Below are positions 16,788-24,449 of a DNA stretch of 38,344 bases, piece by piece. The stretch's first letter is position 1. Each line of letters begins with the position of its first letter. The stretch lies in assembly GCA_945888895.1 (NCBI GenBank), contig CAMDAY010000002.1, positions 1-38,344 of the forward strand. The letters are read 5' to 3'. The notes under the pieces were generated by a model. It was given only the letters and a program-made list of their open reading frames with translations, ran no database searches and was not told the DNA's origin. This stretch comes from Dehalococcoides mccartyi. Its GTDB lineage: Bacteria; Chloroflexota; Dehalococcoidia; UBA2979. Position numbers and translations under genes: made by a program.

Positions 16788-16806
16788 CGAAGCCCGGGGA
16801 GACGAC

Positions 16807-17589
16807 GTGCGAAACAAGTTGCTGCGGTACATGCACGAAGTGACCGCGCCCGATCGGACGCGCGTGGCGTGGTTCGACCTCGTCGAGATCGCGCTCGTGG
16901 TCCTCGGCTTCCTGCTCTATTTCCTGGTGCGGGGCGGCGTCGTGGACCGGACGGCGGACGCTTTGAACCACGCGCGCTGGATCATCGAGGAGCAGCGCGC
17001 GCTCGGCATCTTCATCGAGCCGATGGTCAACGAATGGGCGCTCGAGGCCCCCTGGCGCGTGCGCTTCTTCAACTTCGTCTACTTCTGGCTGGACTTCCCG
17101 CTGATCATCGGCGTCGGTCTGGTGCTGTTCTGGCGCAGCCGCCGACACTACACGCTGCTGCGCGACGCCCTGCTGATCTCCGGGGCGTTCGCCCTCGTCC
17201 TGTACTGGACGTTCCCCGTCGCCCCGCCGAGGTATCTGCCCGAGTGGGGCTTCGTCGACACGATGCAGCAGTACGCGAAGCTGTCCTACCAGGCGCAGTC
17301 GCTGCGCCCGTTCGTGAATCCGTTCGCCGCCGTGCCCTCGCTCCACGTCGGCTGGGCGCTGCTCTTCGCCATCGTGCTGTTCGAGGTGTCCCAGTCGTGG
17401 CTCGTGCGTATCGGCGGTGCGCTGGTGCTGGTGCTGCAGAGCGTCGCCGTGGTCGCGACGGCGAACCACTTCCTCTTCGACGCGCTTGCCGGCGTGGTCA
17501 TCTCGCTGGCCGCGCTGGCCGTCGCTTACTGGCTCGACCGCAGCGGCTACCCGAAGATCCGCGACTCGCTGCAGCGCCTCATGAGCTAG
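16807..17589 (+). CDS. PAP2-superfamily membrane protein (AUR1/inositolphosphotransferase-like)
   Basis: A 260-residue protein with about six membrane helices. The phosphatase-type signature is visible as VPSLHVGWALLF (about residue 175) and ATANHFLFDALAG (about 218), which match the PSxHxxW and NHxxxDxxaG motifs of AUR1/PAP2-type lipid phosphotransferases. It probably acts on a phospholipid head group or polyprenyl phosphate at the membrane; the exact substrate is unknown. The start is GTG 16807, chosen for the GGGGAG seven bases upstream; the long open frame further upstream is pepA antisense. An ATG at 16831 is possible. Confidence 0.8.
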   Translation: MRNKLLRYMHEVTAPDRTRVAWFDLVEIALVVLGFLLYFLVRGGVVDRTADALNHARWIIEEQRALGIFIEPMVNEWALEAPWRVRFFNFVYFWLDFPLIIGVGLVLFWRSRRHYTLLRDALLISGAFALVLYWTFPVAPPRYLPEWGFVDTMQQYAKLSYQAQSLRPFVNPFAAVPSLHVGWALLFAIVLFEVSQSWLVRIGGALVLVLQSVAVVATANHFLFDALAGVVISLAALAVAYWLDRSGYPKIRDSLQRLMS

Positions 17590-17603
17590 CGTCCGCCTCG
17601 CAC

Positions 17604-18413
17604 CTACTCCGCGCGGAGCCACGCGAGCGCGAGGAAGCCGGGGCCGAGGCGCGCGCCCTCGTGGCGGGTGATCGGAGCGATCACGACCTCCGCCAGGTCG
17701 AGGTGCTTGGCACCCCACTGCGCCATCGCCTCGGCGGCGGGGCCGGAGGAGGAGTGGAGGATCGCGACGCGCGGGCGGCCCCCCTCGGCGCGGACTTCGA
17801 TGGCAAAGCGGTCGCGGAGCGCGATCAGCGCGTCGGGGCGCTTCGGGAGCGCGGCGAGCGTCGTCACCACGGTGCCATCGAGGGTGGTGACCATGCGCGC
17901 GGGGGTGACGTACAGGCTCGGTGCGATCAGTCCGACGACCTCCGGGTGCTCCAGCATCGCCATGACGCGGGTGCGTCCAGCGGCGCCGCGGGCGGCTGCG
18001 GCGGCTGTCTCGATGTCCCCGCCATCGCGAGCGACCTCGGCGGCAACGATGGCCGCCCAGCCCGCACCCATCAGTGCGCCCTCGGTCTCGACGAGGCGGA
18101 ACGTGGCGCCGCGGGCCTCGACGGCGGCGCGGGCCGCCTCGGGGGCATCGTCCGGGCTGCCGTGGCCGTCGCCGGTGCGGATATAGAGGACGCCCTCGCC
18201 CGGCTCGGCCGCTGCCGCGCACGCTGCGGCAATGTCCGCCGCCTCGAACGGCCCGCGCTCGAGGGCGAGGCGGGGGATCGGGACGCGGTCGAGCAGCAGC
18301 TCCGGCTCCGCGGGGGTGACCGCGATGTTCAGGGCGGCGCGGACCTCGGGCGGGACGCAGGCGTCGGCGTCCACGATCACGCGGAAGCGGGACGGGCGGG
18401 GGGAGTCGGGCAT
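17604..18413 (-). CDS. DegV-like fatty-acid-binding protein, divergent
   Basis: A 269-residue DegV-family-like protein. The overall plan fits: an N-terminal VIVDADACVPPEV strand-loop, a central ETEGALMGAGWAAIVAAE helix, and a C-terminal domain ending EVVIAPITRHEGARLGPGFLALAW, which aligns with the family end (HxGPGxxxxxW). Typical members bind a fatty-acid carboxylate through a Ser/Thr in an early TDS motif and a His before GPG. Both are altered here (VDADAC; ARLGPG), so lipid binding may be lost or changed. Cargo delivery to a FakA kinase is the known family role; no fakA is nearby. Confidence 0.65.
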   Translation of the reverse strand: MPDSPRPSRFRVIVDADACVPPEVRAALNIAVTPAEPELLLDRVPIPRLALERGPFEAADIAAACAAAAEPGEGVLYIRTGDGHGSPDDAPEAARAAVEARGATFRLVETEGALMGAGWAAIVAAEVARDGGDIETAAAAARGAAGRTRVMAMLEHPEVVGLIAPSLYVTPARMVTTLDGTVVTTLAALPKRPDALIALRDRFAIEVRAEGGRPRVAILHSSSGPAAEAMAQWGAKHLDLAEVVIAPITRHEGARLGPGFLALAWLRAE

Positions 18414-18632
18414 GGCGTGATCCTCGGCCGGGGTCAGTCCCGGCGGTTGCCCGTGGCGTCTAGCTAGGCTTCTGTGTTAGCGTTTGCAGGTCTGGGACCA
18501 CCCGAGATGGGCGTCTCTGGATGACTCCACTCCCCAACTCCCCAACTCTACCGGGACGGCGGGCCGAGATCACACCGGCGTGGAGCCTTCGAAGTGTGTG
18601 CGGCGGTAATAGGTACGGATCACACTCAACAG

Positions 18633-18902
18633 ATGGCGCAGACCCTCGAACGCAAGCAAGAGATCGTTGAACAGTACAAGCAGCACGGCACCGACACGGG
18701 TTCGCCCGAGGTGCAGGTGGCCCTGCTGACCGACCGGATCGTCCGCCTGACGGACCACCTCCGGGAGCACAAGCACGACTTCGCCACGCGGCGCGGCCTG
18801 CTCAAGCTCGTCGGCCAGCGCCGTCGGATGCTGCGGTACCTGAGCAACACGGACGTGGACCGTTACCACGCGCTCATTCAGTCCCTGGGGCTGCGCCGCT
18901 AG
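18633..18902 (+). CDS. rpsO: 30S ribosomal protein S15
   Basis: An 89-residue small-subunit protein that binds the 16S rRNA central domain. The four-helix sequence is well conserved: HGTDTGSPEVQVALLTDRI, HLREHKHDFATRRGLL and the C-terminal RRMLRYLSNTDVDRYHALI. The length is the family norm. The ATG at 18633 is preferred because the translation then begins MAQTLERKQEIVEQY. The 219-bp leader (18414-18632) contains a CCCCAACT tandem duplication and no motif I could name. pnp follows, the usual rpsO-pnp order. Confidence 0.96.
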   Translation: MAQTLERKQEIVEQYKQHGTDTGSPEVQVALLTDRIVRLTDHLREHKHDFATRRGLLKLVGQRRRMLRYLSNTDVDRYHALIQSLGLRR

Positions 18903-18923
18903 CGCAGCCTGTTGGCTTTCAGA

Positions 18924-18955
18924 CCGCCGCACGCGTCACAAGCGCGGTGCGGCGG
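18924..18955 (+). ncRNA. Strong hairpin between rpsO and pnp, possible RNase III site or attenuator
   Basis: CCGCCGCAC at 18924-18932 pairs with GTGCGGCGG at 18947-18955, extended by GCG/CGC. No T-run follows, so it is unlikely to be an intrinsic terminator. E. coli pnp has a processed leader hairpin in the same gene context; the parallel here is inference. The 338-bp gap (18903-19240) holds nothing else I recognise. Confidence 0.45.
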
Positions 18956-19240
18956 ACGTGCAAATAGCGAGAGATTAACCAACCCATTCCGCGGACGTTC
19001 AGTCCGATCCGCAGTTGCGGCAGCCACCAGACCGCCCGCCCGCCCCTCGAAGATCGAGCGGCCGGCGGGGGGCTCTCCCGGCATCCACTGACCGAGGCGC
19101 ACCGGCCCCAACCCAGAGGCCACTTGCGCCCGGCTGCACCGCCGCCCCGCAGACCTCGAACGTTTCGCGCTCCGGCGTAGGGCCGGTCGGCGACCAGATG
19201 CGGTCGCCCACGTACAGACGAGAGAGATAGAGGTACACCT

Positions 19241-21745
19241 GTGACCACGACTGGTGCGCAGACGCGCACGTTTACCACGGAGATCGAGGGCAAGACCCTC
19301 GAGATCGGCCTCGGCCGGCTCGCCCAGAGCGCAGCCGCCTCCTGCACCATCCGCTACGGCGACACGGTGCTCCTGATGACCGTGTGCGAGGGTGACCCCC
19401 GCCCCGGCCTCGACTTCTTCCCGCTGACCGTCGACTACGAAGAGCGCATGTACGCCATCGGCAAGGTGCCGGGCTCGTTCTTCCGCCGCGAGGGTCGCCC
19501 CGGCACGGACGCGACGCTCACCGCGCGCATGACCGACCGCCCGATCCGCCCGCTCTTCCCGAAGGGCTTCAAGCGCGAGGTGGAGATCGCCGCGCTGCTG
19601 ATCGCCTCTGACCGCGAGAACCCCGCTGACCCGCTGGCGACGACCGCCGCGTCGGTCTGCCTGAACATCTCGAAGCTGCCGTTCGAGGGCCCGGTGTCCA
19701 CCGTCCGTGTCGGCCGCGTCGACGGCAAGTTCAAGGCGTTCCCCACCTACGCCGAGCTGAAGGAATCCGACCTAGAGCTGACGGTCGCCGCGACCGAGGA
19801 CTCGATCGTCATGATCGAGGCCGGCGCGAACCAGATGCCCGAGGCCGAGCTCATCGAGGCCATCGAGTACGCGGAGAAGATCTGCCAGCAGCTGAACAGG
19901 CTGCAGCGGGAGATCATCCCGGAGTTCCAGCAGCCGAAGATGGAGTGGACGAAGCCCGAGGTCGACCACACCCTCGAGGATCGCATCAGTCAGCACCTCT
20001 CGGCCCGTGGCCAGGAGATGCTGGACGCCGTGCAGGGCGAGGGCTTCCGCGGCATCGACGACATGGGCAAGCGCGTCTACTCGGAGCTCGTCGTGAACGA
20101 GCCCGGCATCGACGAGAAGGCCGTGCGCGCGGCGACCGAGGTCGTCCTGAAGGCGCACGTGCGCGCTCGCGTCCTGAACGACGATGTCCGCGCCGACGGC
20201 CGCAACTCCACGCAGATCCGCCAGATCACCGCTGACGTCGGCGTCCTGCCGCGCGTCCACGGCTCCGGCCTCTTCCAGCGCGGCCAGACGCAGGTCCTGT
20301 CCGTCGCCACCCTGGGTGCGATTCGTGATCGAGCGAAGCTCGACAACATCGACCCGCAGGAGTGGAAGATGTACATGCACCACTACAACTTCCCGGCCTT
20401 CTCGGTCGGTGAGGCGCGCGGTCTGCGTGGTCCCGGCCGTCGCGAGATCGGTCACGGCATGCTCGCCGAGAAGGCGATCCTCCCCGTGCTGCCGAAGTTC
20501 GAGGACTTCCCCTACACGCTGCGCGTCGTCTCCGACGTGCTGCAGTCGAACGGGTCCACCTCGCAGGGTGCGGTCTGCGGCTCGACGCTCGCGCTGATGG
20601 ACGCCGGTGTGCCGATCAAGGCCCCCGTCGCCGGCATCGCGATGGGCCTCGTCACCTCTGACGAGAACGCCACGTCGTACAAGATCCTCACCGACATCGC
20701 GGGCATCGAGGACGCGTTTGGCGACATGGACTTCAAGGTGGCGGGCACGGAGACCGGCGTCACCGCCGTCCAGCTCGACATCAAGTTGAAGAAGCTGCCC
20801 CCGGACTTCCTGGTCCAGGTCTTCTCCCGCGCCCGCGAGGCGCGCATGCACATCATGGGCGTCATGCTCGAGGCGCTCCCCGCGCCGCGCGAGGAAGTCG
20901 GCGAGTTCGCGCCGAAGATCACCTCGATCAAGATCGACCCGAGCAAGATCGGTGCGGTCATCGGACCGGGCGGCCGCGTGATCAACGCGATCATCGCCGC
21001 GACCGGCGCCTCCATCGACGTCGAGGAAGACGGCTCGATCTTCGTCGGTGGCTCCAACGCCGAGGGCGTGAAGCAGGCCATCCGCCAGATCCAGGGCCTG
21101 ACCAAGGAGATCCTCCCCGGCGAGGTCTTCGAGGGCAGCGTCTCGCGCATCATGTCCTTCGGCGCGTTCGTCGAGATCCTGCCCGGCAAGGACGGCATGG
21201 TCCACATCTCCGAGCTGGCCGAGGGCCGCGTGGAGCGTGTTGAGGATGTCGTGAACGTCGGCGACCGCGTCAAGGTGAAGGTGATCGAGGTGGACAACCT
21301 CGGCCGCATCAACCTGTCGATGCGGGACGTGGACAACGAGGGCAGCGTTGGCATGAGCGACGACGACGCCGCTCGTGGTGACGACCGCCCGCGCAGCGGC
21401 GGCGGCGACCGTGGTGGTCGCGGCGGTTTCGGCGGCGGCGGTGGTGGTGGCGACCGTGGCCCGCGCGGCGGCGGCGGTGGTGACCGCGGCCCGCGTCCGG
21501 GTGGCGGCGGTGGCCGCCCCGGCTTCGGCGGCGGTGACCGTGGTGGCGACCGAGGCGGCCCGCCCCGTGGCGGTGGTAACGGCGGCGGCGACCGTGGGCC
21601 TCGCCCCGGTGGCGCCTTCGACCGCAACGACGGCCCCCCGGCGCGTAACGATGCCCCTCGCGAAGACCGTCCTCCTCGTGAGGATCGTCCCGCGGGCGGC
21701 GGTGGCGACCGGCCGGCCGGTGGCGGCGGTGGGCGTCGCTGGTAG
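19241..21745 (+). CDS. pnp: Polyribonucleotide nucleotidyltransferase with a Gly/Arg-rich tail
   Basis: An 834-residue phosphorolytic 3'-5' exoribonuclease of the RNA degradosome. Order: first RNase PH domain (about 10-145), helical linker, second RNase PH domain (about 310-540, GRNSTQIRQITADVGVLPR; SQGAVCGSTLALMDAGV), KH domain (about 555-615, IGAVIGPGGRVINAII) and S1 domain (about 626-700, GSVSRIMSFGAFVEILPGKD). From ~706 to the end is a ~125-residue low-complexity tail of repeated GGDRG, GGGGG and DRGPR units ending RRW. Most PNPases lack it. The GTG at 19241 follows AGAGG. It is followed by a clear terminator and is probably transcribed with rpsO. Confidence 0.96.
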   Translation: MTTTGAQTRTFTTEIEGKTLEIGLGRLAQSAAASCTIRYGDTVLLMTVCEGDPRPGLDFFPLTVDYEERMYAIGKVPGSFFRREGRPGTDATLTARMTDRPIRPLFPKGFKREVEIAALLIASDRENPADPLATTAASVCLNISKLPFEGPVSTVRVGRVDGKFKAFPTYAELKESDLELTVAATEDSIVMIEAGANQMPEAELIEAIEYAEKICQQLNRLQREIIPEFQQPKMEWTKPEVDHTLEDRISQHLSARGQEMLDAVQGEGFRGIDDMGKRVYSELVVNEPGIDEKAVRAATEVVLKAHVRARVLNDDVRADGRNSTQIRQITADVGVLPRVHGSGLFQRGQTQVLSVATLGAIRDRAKLDNIDPQEWKMYMHHYNFPAFSVGEARGLRGPGRREIGHGMLAEKAILPVLPKFEDFPYTLRVVSDVLQSNGSTSQGAVCGSTLALMDAGVPIKAPVAGIAMGLVTSDENATSYKILTDIAGIEDAFGDMDFKVAGTETGVTAVQLDIKLKKLPPDFLVQVFSRAREARMHIMGVMLEALPAPREEVGEFAPKITSIKIDPSKIGAVIGPGGRVINAIIAATGASIDVEEDGSIFVGGSNAEGVKQAIRQIQGLTKEILPGEVFEGSVSRIMSFGAFVEILPGKDGMVHISELAEGRVERVEDVVNVGDRVKVKVIEVDNLGRINLSMRDVDNEGSVGMSDDDAARGDDRPRSGGGDRGGRGGFGGGGGGGDRGPRGGGGGDRGPRPGGGGGRPGFGGGDRGGDRGGPPRGGGNGGGDRGPRPGGAFDRNDGPPARNDAPREDRPPREDRPAGGGGDRPAGGGGGRRW

Positions 21746-21772
21746 CCCGGCGCGCGTAAGCGAAACTCGAGG

Positions 21773-21800
21773 AGCCCGGCAGCAATGCCGGGCTTCTTGT
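21773..21800 (+). terminator. Rho-independent terminator of pnp
   Basis: GCCCGGCA (21774-21781) with loop GCAA and TGCCGGGC (21786-21793), then TTCTTGTT. It is a perfect 8-bp stem, 28 bases after the stop. Confidence 0.88.
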
Positions 21801-21849
21801 TGCCCTCGCGCCGGGCTGCGGGGAAGAGAACGGGCGTGAGCCTCGATGT

Positions 21850-22190
21850 GGCGAGTGGTGTCGAGGTGCGAAGTAGGGCGGCCCATCCCCCTGCCCCCTT
21901 CCCTGCGCGGGAAGGGGGATGAATGGCGAGGGCTCGCCCTCGCTCTCCCCCGGGACCGAGGGTGCTTCGCACCTCGGCGGAGTGCCCCACTCTGTCATCT
22001 CCGCTCGGCGTTTCTGTGCTGGGGTGCGAATCCCTCGCGCCAACGCGGCGCAGCACATCAAGCTCCGCCGGGAGTGTGAGGGGCGCAGCTCCTCACAGTT
22101 GGTTCCTCTCCCTTCCTACTCCCCTTCCCGCGCAGGGAAGGGGCAGGGGATGGGCCGCCCCACGCTGCTACCTCGACGACACTCGCCGCC
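21850..22190. repeat. Element B: long-terminal-inverted-repeat intergenic element (341 bp)
   Basis: The left end GGCGAGTGGTGTCGAGGTG and the right end CTACCTCGACGACACTCGCC are imperfect inverted copies and continue inward as GGGCGGCCCATCCCC / GGGGATGGGCCGCCC. The interior has the CCCCCTTCCC/GGGAAGGGGG hairpin, GGTGCGAATCCCTCGCGCC, and the block CTCCGCCGGGAGTGTGAGG, followed by CTCACAGTTGGTTCCTC. All are shared with element A. It separates the pnp terminator from the dapB promoter and has no coding sequence. Confidence 0.82.
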
Positions 22191-22244
22191 GAAGATGCCC
22201 GCGCCCCGTCCCCTCCTCGCGCGCCCCGAACCGCACGAGGCGGC

Positions 22245-22250
22245 TAGACT
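22245..22250 (+). promoter_or_regulatory. Putative -10 element of dapB
   Basis: TAGACT lies 35 bases before the dapB ATG, just beyond element B. No -35 match was seen. Confidence 0.35.
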
Positions 22251-22285
22251 GCGGTTCGACACCAGTGCAGCGATGGGGGACGCCG

Positions 22286-23077
22286 ATGATCCGCGTGGCG
22301 ATCTGCGGGACCGGGACGATGGGCAGGCTCGTCCTCGACACGATCGAGGCACAGCAGGACCTGCAGGCGGTCGGCTTCGTCGAGCCGCTCGCGCAGGGCG
22401 ACGACAAGGTGCAGTCCGGCGAGAAGATCTACCCCGTCTACCAGGACCCCGGCACGCTCTTCGAGAAGACCCACCCCGACGTCGTCGTCGACTTCACGAA
22501 CGCGCAGTTCACACCGACGCTCGTCGAGGCCGCGCTCGCGCACGGCGTGCGTCCCGTCATCGGCACCTCGGGTGTCGCCGTCGAGACGATCGACCGCCTG
22601 CGCGCCGGCTGCGTCGAGGCGTCCCTGGGCGCGGTGTACGCCGCGAACTTCGCGATCGGCGCCGTGCTCCAGATGTACATGGCCGCGCTCGCCTCGAGGT
22701 TCTTCGACAGCGCGGAGATCATCGAGCTGCACCACGACCGCAAGGTGGACTCGCCCAGCGGCACCGCGCTCACCACCGCGCGCCTGATGCGCGCCGCCCG
22801 CGACGAGGACTTCACGATGAATGTCCCGGCGCTCGAGCACCTCCCGCACGCGCGGGGCGGTGACCTCGGTGGCATCCCGATCCACTCCGTGCGGCTGCCC
22901 GGCTTCGTCGCGTCGCAGGAGGTGATCTTCGGCGGCTTCGGTCAGACGCTGACGCTGCGCCACGACACCACCGGCCGCGAGGCGTTCATGCCCGGCGTGG
23001 TGATCGCGGTCCACGAGGTGATGAACCGCACCGCCCTCGTCGAGGGCCTCGACCAGCTCGTGGGCCTCGGCAAGTAG
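22286..23077 (+). CDS. dapB: 4-hydroxy-tetrahydrodipicolinate reductase
   Basis: A 263-residue NAD(P)H-dependent reductase of the diaminopimelate/lysine pathway. The dinucleotide-binding loop is AICGTGTMGRLVLDTI (residues 5-20), GTSGV is at 93-97, and the DapB signature ELHHDRKVDSPSGTA spans 147-161, with its His pair and the catalytic Lys 153. AANFAIGAVL is also conserved. The ATG at 22286 follows GGGGGA. Length and motifs are typical. asd and dapA follow at 24.4 and 26.1 kb, so the window carries three consecutive lysine-pathway genes, split by two unrelated ones. Confidence 0.95.
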   Translation: MIRVAICGTGTMGRLVLDTIEAQQDLQAVGFVEPLAQGDDKVQSGEKIYPVYQDPGTLFEKTHPDVVVDFTNAQFTPTLVEAALAHGVRPVIGTSGVAVETIDRLRAGCVEASLGAVYAANFAIGAVLQMYMAALASRFFDSAEIIELHHDRKVDSPSGTALTTARLMRAARDEDFTMNVPALEHLPHARGGDLGGIPIHSVRLPGFVASQEVIFGGFGQTLTLRHDTTGREAFMPGVVIAVHEVMNRTALVEGLDQLVGLGK

Positions 23078-23085
23078 TCGCCTGA

Positions 23086-23126
23086 CCCCCTCTCCCGGTT
23101 TCGGGAGAGGGATGGGGTGAGGGCCC
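23086..23126. repeat. Short palindromic repeat downstream of dapB
   Basis: CCCTCTCCCG, loop GTTT, CGGGAGAGGG form a perfect 10-bp hairpin, followed by ATGGGGTGAGGGCCC. It is a close copy of the repeat at 5257-5299. No T-run follows, but the stem lies 9 bases after the dapB stop and could stabilise the mRNA end. Confidence 0.75.
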
Positions 23127-23168
23127 GTTCCCCTTCCGTCCGCTGAGATCGATCGCTGAGGAGCACCC

Positions 23169-23453
23169 ATGTCGATGCAGTCGTTCGGCCTGATCGACAT
23201 GCAGCTCCGGCTCGACCCGGACGCGCACATCCTCTACGTCGTCGTCGGCCACAGCGGCAACATGGCGCTGGAGACGCGCGACCTCGACGAGCGCCGCGCC
23301 GTGGACTACGACCTCGCGGGCGACATCGTCGGCATCGAGTTCCGCGACATCGACGAGGGCGTCGACCTCGATGGCGTCCCGCACGCCTCGAGGCTGGCGC
23401 GCGCGCTGCAGATCATGGGCGCCGTGCAGTACGAGTGGAGCGAGGGGAAGTAG
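23169..23453 (+). CDS. DUF2283-like small protein
   Basis: A 94-residue acidic protein. The core resembles DUF2283: MQLRLDPDAHILYVVVG, then an alternating acidic segment, then DYDLAGDIVGIEFRDIDEG. DUF2283 proteins are small beta-rich proteins, often encoded beside DUF4258 or other toxin-like genes, and some are proposed antitoxins. Codon use is high-GC like the flanking dap genes. Its TAG is directly followed by the ATG of the HEPN-like gene, so the two are translationally linked. The function is unknown and a toxin-antitoxin role is inference. Confidence 0.6.
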   Translation: MSMQSFGLIDMQLRLDPDAHILYVVVGHSGNMALETRDLDERRAVDYDLAGDIVGIEFRDIDEGVDLDGVPHASRLARALQIMGAVQYEWSEGK

Positions 23454-24308
23454 ATGGTCTCAGCACCGAGGCCACATCTGCCGCTGGATCGTCCAATCTC
23501 GGACGACGAACTTTCTGCGCTCCTGGGATGGGTGCTTCTCTATCCATCGTTCAATCCAACGCAGGATTGGCTTTCGCTCGGGGAATTCGTTGTGAACGCG
23601 ACCTTCAACGATGAACGCGAGGAGGCGCCATTCAGAAAGGCCAATGACCCGGCGCAACTGCAGAAGCGGGTAAACGAACGCTGTTGGGAATGGGTTCGCC
23701 TCGGGCTGATTGTTCCTGATGGCGATGCGAACAGATTCACCCTCACTGAGCGCGGGCGCTCCGTCCTCTCCGGCGCAGTTGATGAATCGCTGCTGCTTGC
23801 ACCGGGCGGCTTGCATGCGCGTCTCGGTTCGATTCCTGCGGTGCTACCGGCCAGCCTACTGTTCTTTGCGGAAGAGGCGCAGCGCTCGTACCATGCCGGC
23901 CTCTATCAGGCGTCGGCGGTCATGATCGGTGTGGCCAGCGAAGCAGTACTCGTGGATCTCGCGGCGGGACTAGAGGCTCGTCGCCAACTCTTCAACCTAC
24001 CGCGGCTAGGGAAGGGTGTTGGAGCTCGTCAGATGATGGACTGGATATCGGAAGGATTGAGGCAGCGCCGCGACCAGATTCGGGCCAGCCTTACTTCGGT
24101 GGGCGGTACGACTCGGTGGCTCGATGACCTTCCCCAATTACTCGGAGAGGCGAACGCTATCCGGCTGCTGCGCAACGACGCTGGGCATCCGAATGAAGTC
24201 CGGGTGAATCGGGAGGAAGCCGGGATGCTTCTCTTGCTGTTCCCCAGATTTGCGGAGGCGGCCATCGTCACTACGGGTGCCCTGAGTCTGTTGCCACCAA
24301 ACTCGTAG
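23454..24308 (+). CDS. HEPN-like protein with N-terminal winged-helix-like region
   Basis: A 284-residue protein of no recognised named family. Residues ~15-105 look like a winged-helix-type segment (TDWL-like helix, LVNERCWEWVRLGLIVPDG, then FTLTERGRSVL, a common wing). The C-terminal half is helical and contains IRLLRNDAGHP (Arg 240, His 245), the Rx4H motif of HEPN/DUF4145-type domains, many of which are RNases in toxin or defence systems. The third codon positions hold many more A/T than in the flanking dap genes, suggesting transfer. GAGGGGAAG at the end of the preceding gene supplies its ribosome site, so the pair is coupled. An RNase role is inference. Confidence 0.6.
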   Translation: MVSAPRPHLPLDRPISDDELSALLGWVLLYPSFNPTQDWLSLGEFVVNATFNDEREEAPFRKANDPAQLQKRVNERCWEWVRLGLIVPDGDANRFTLTERGRSVLSGAVDESLLLAPGGLHARLGSIPAVLPASLLFFAEEAQRSYHAGLYQASAVMIGVASEAVLVDLAAGLEARRQLFNLPRLGKGVGARQMMDWISEGLRQRRDQIRASLTSVGGTTRWLDDLPQLLGEANAIRLLRNDAGHPNEVRVNREEAGMLLLLFPRFAEAAIVTTGALSLLPPNS

Positions 24309-24449
24309 TTCCTCGCCCCTTCCTTCCCCCTCCGGTATCCTGCACACACGTCGCTCGCGGTGGGTGACGACCCCCGGCGCTGCCCCGCCCCATCAAGGGC
24401 CTCGATCCGTTCGAGGGCGCGCGCACCAGTCCGTGGTAGGGAGCCGATC

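Noticed and set aside
14410..16806. Long plus-strand open frame upstream of the PAP2-family gene
   Set aside because: It is antisense to the HAD, VOC and leucyl aminopeptidase genes. The real start is GTG 16807 with its own ribosome site.
18924..18955. Intrinsic terminator after rpsO
   Set aside because: The stem is strong but no T-run follows, and pnp lies downstream in the usual order; recorded as a hairpin instead.
19772..21886. 704-codon minus-strand open frame opposite pnp
   Set aside because: The translation is repetitive Ala/Thr/Asp shadow sequence; pnp on the plus strand has full domain motifs.
21850..22190. CRISPR-like or satellite array in the repeat elements
   Set aside because: The modules are not evenly spaced short direct repeats; the elements are single units with inverted ends.
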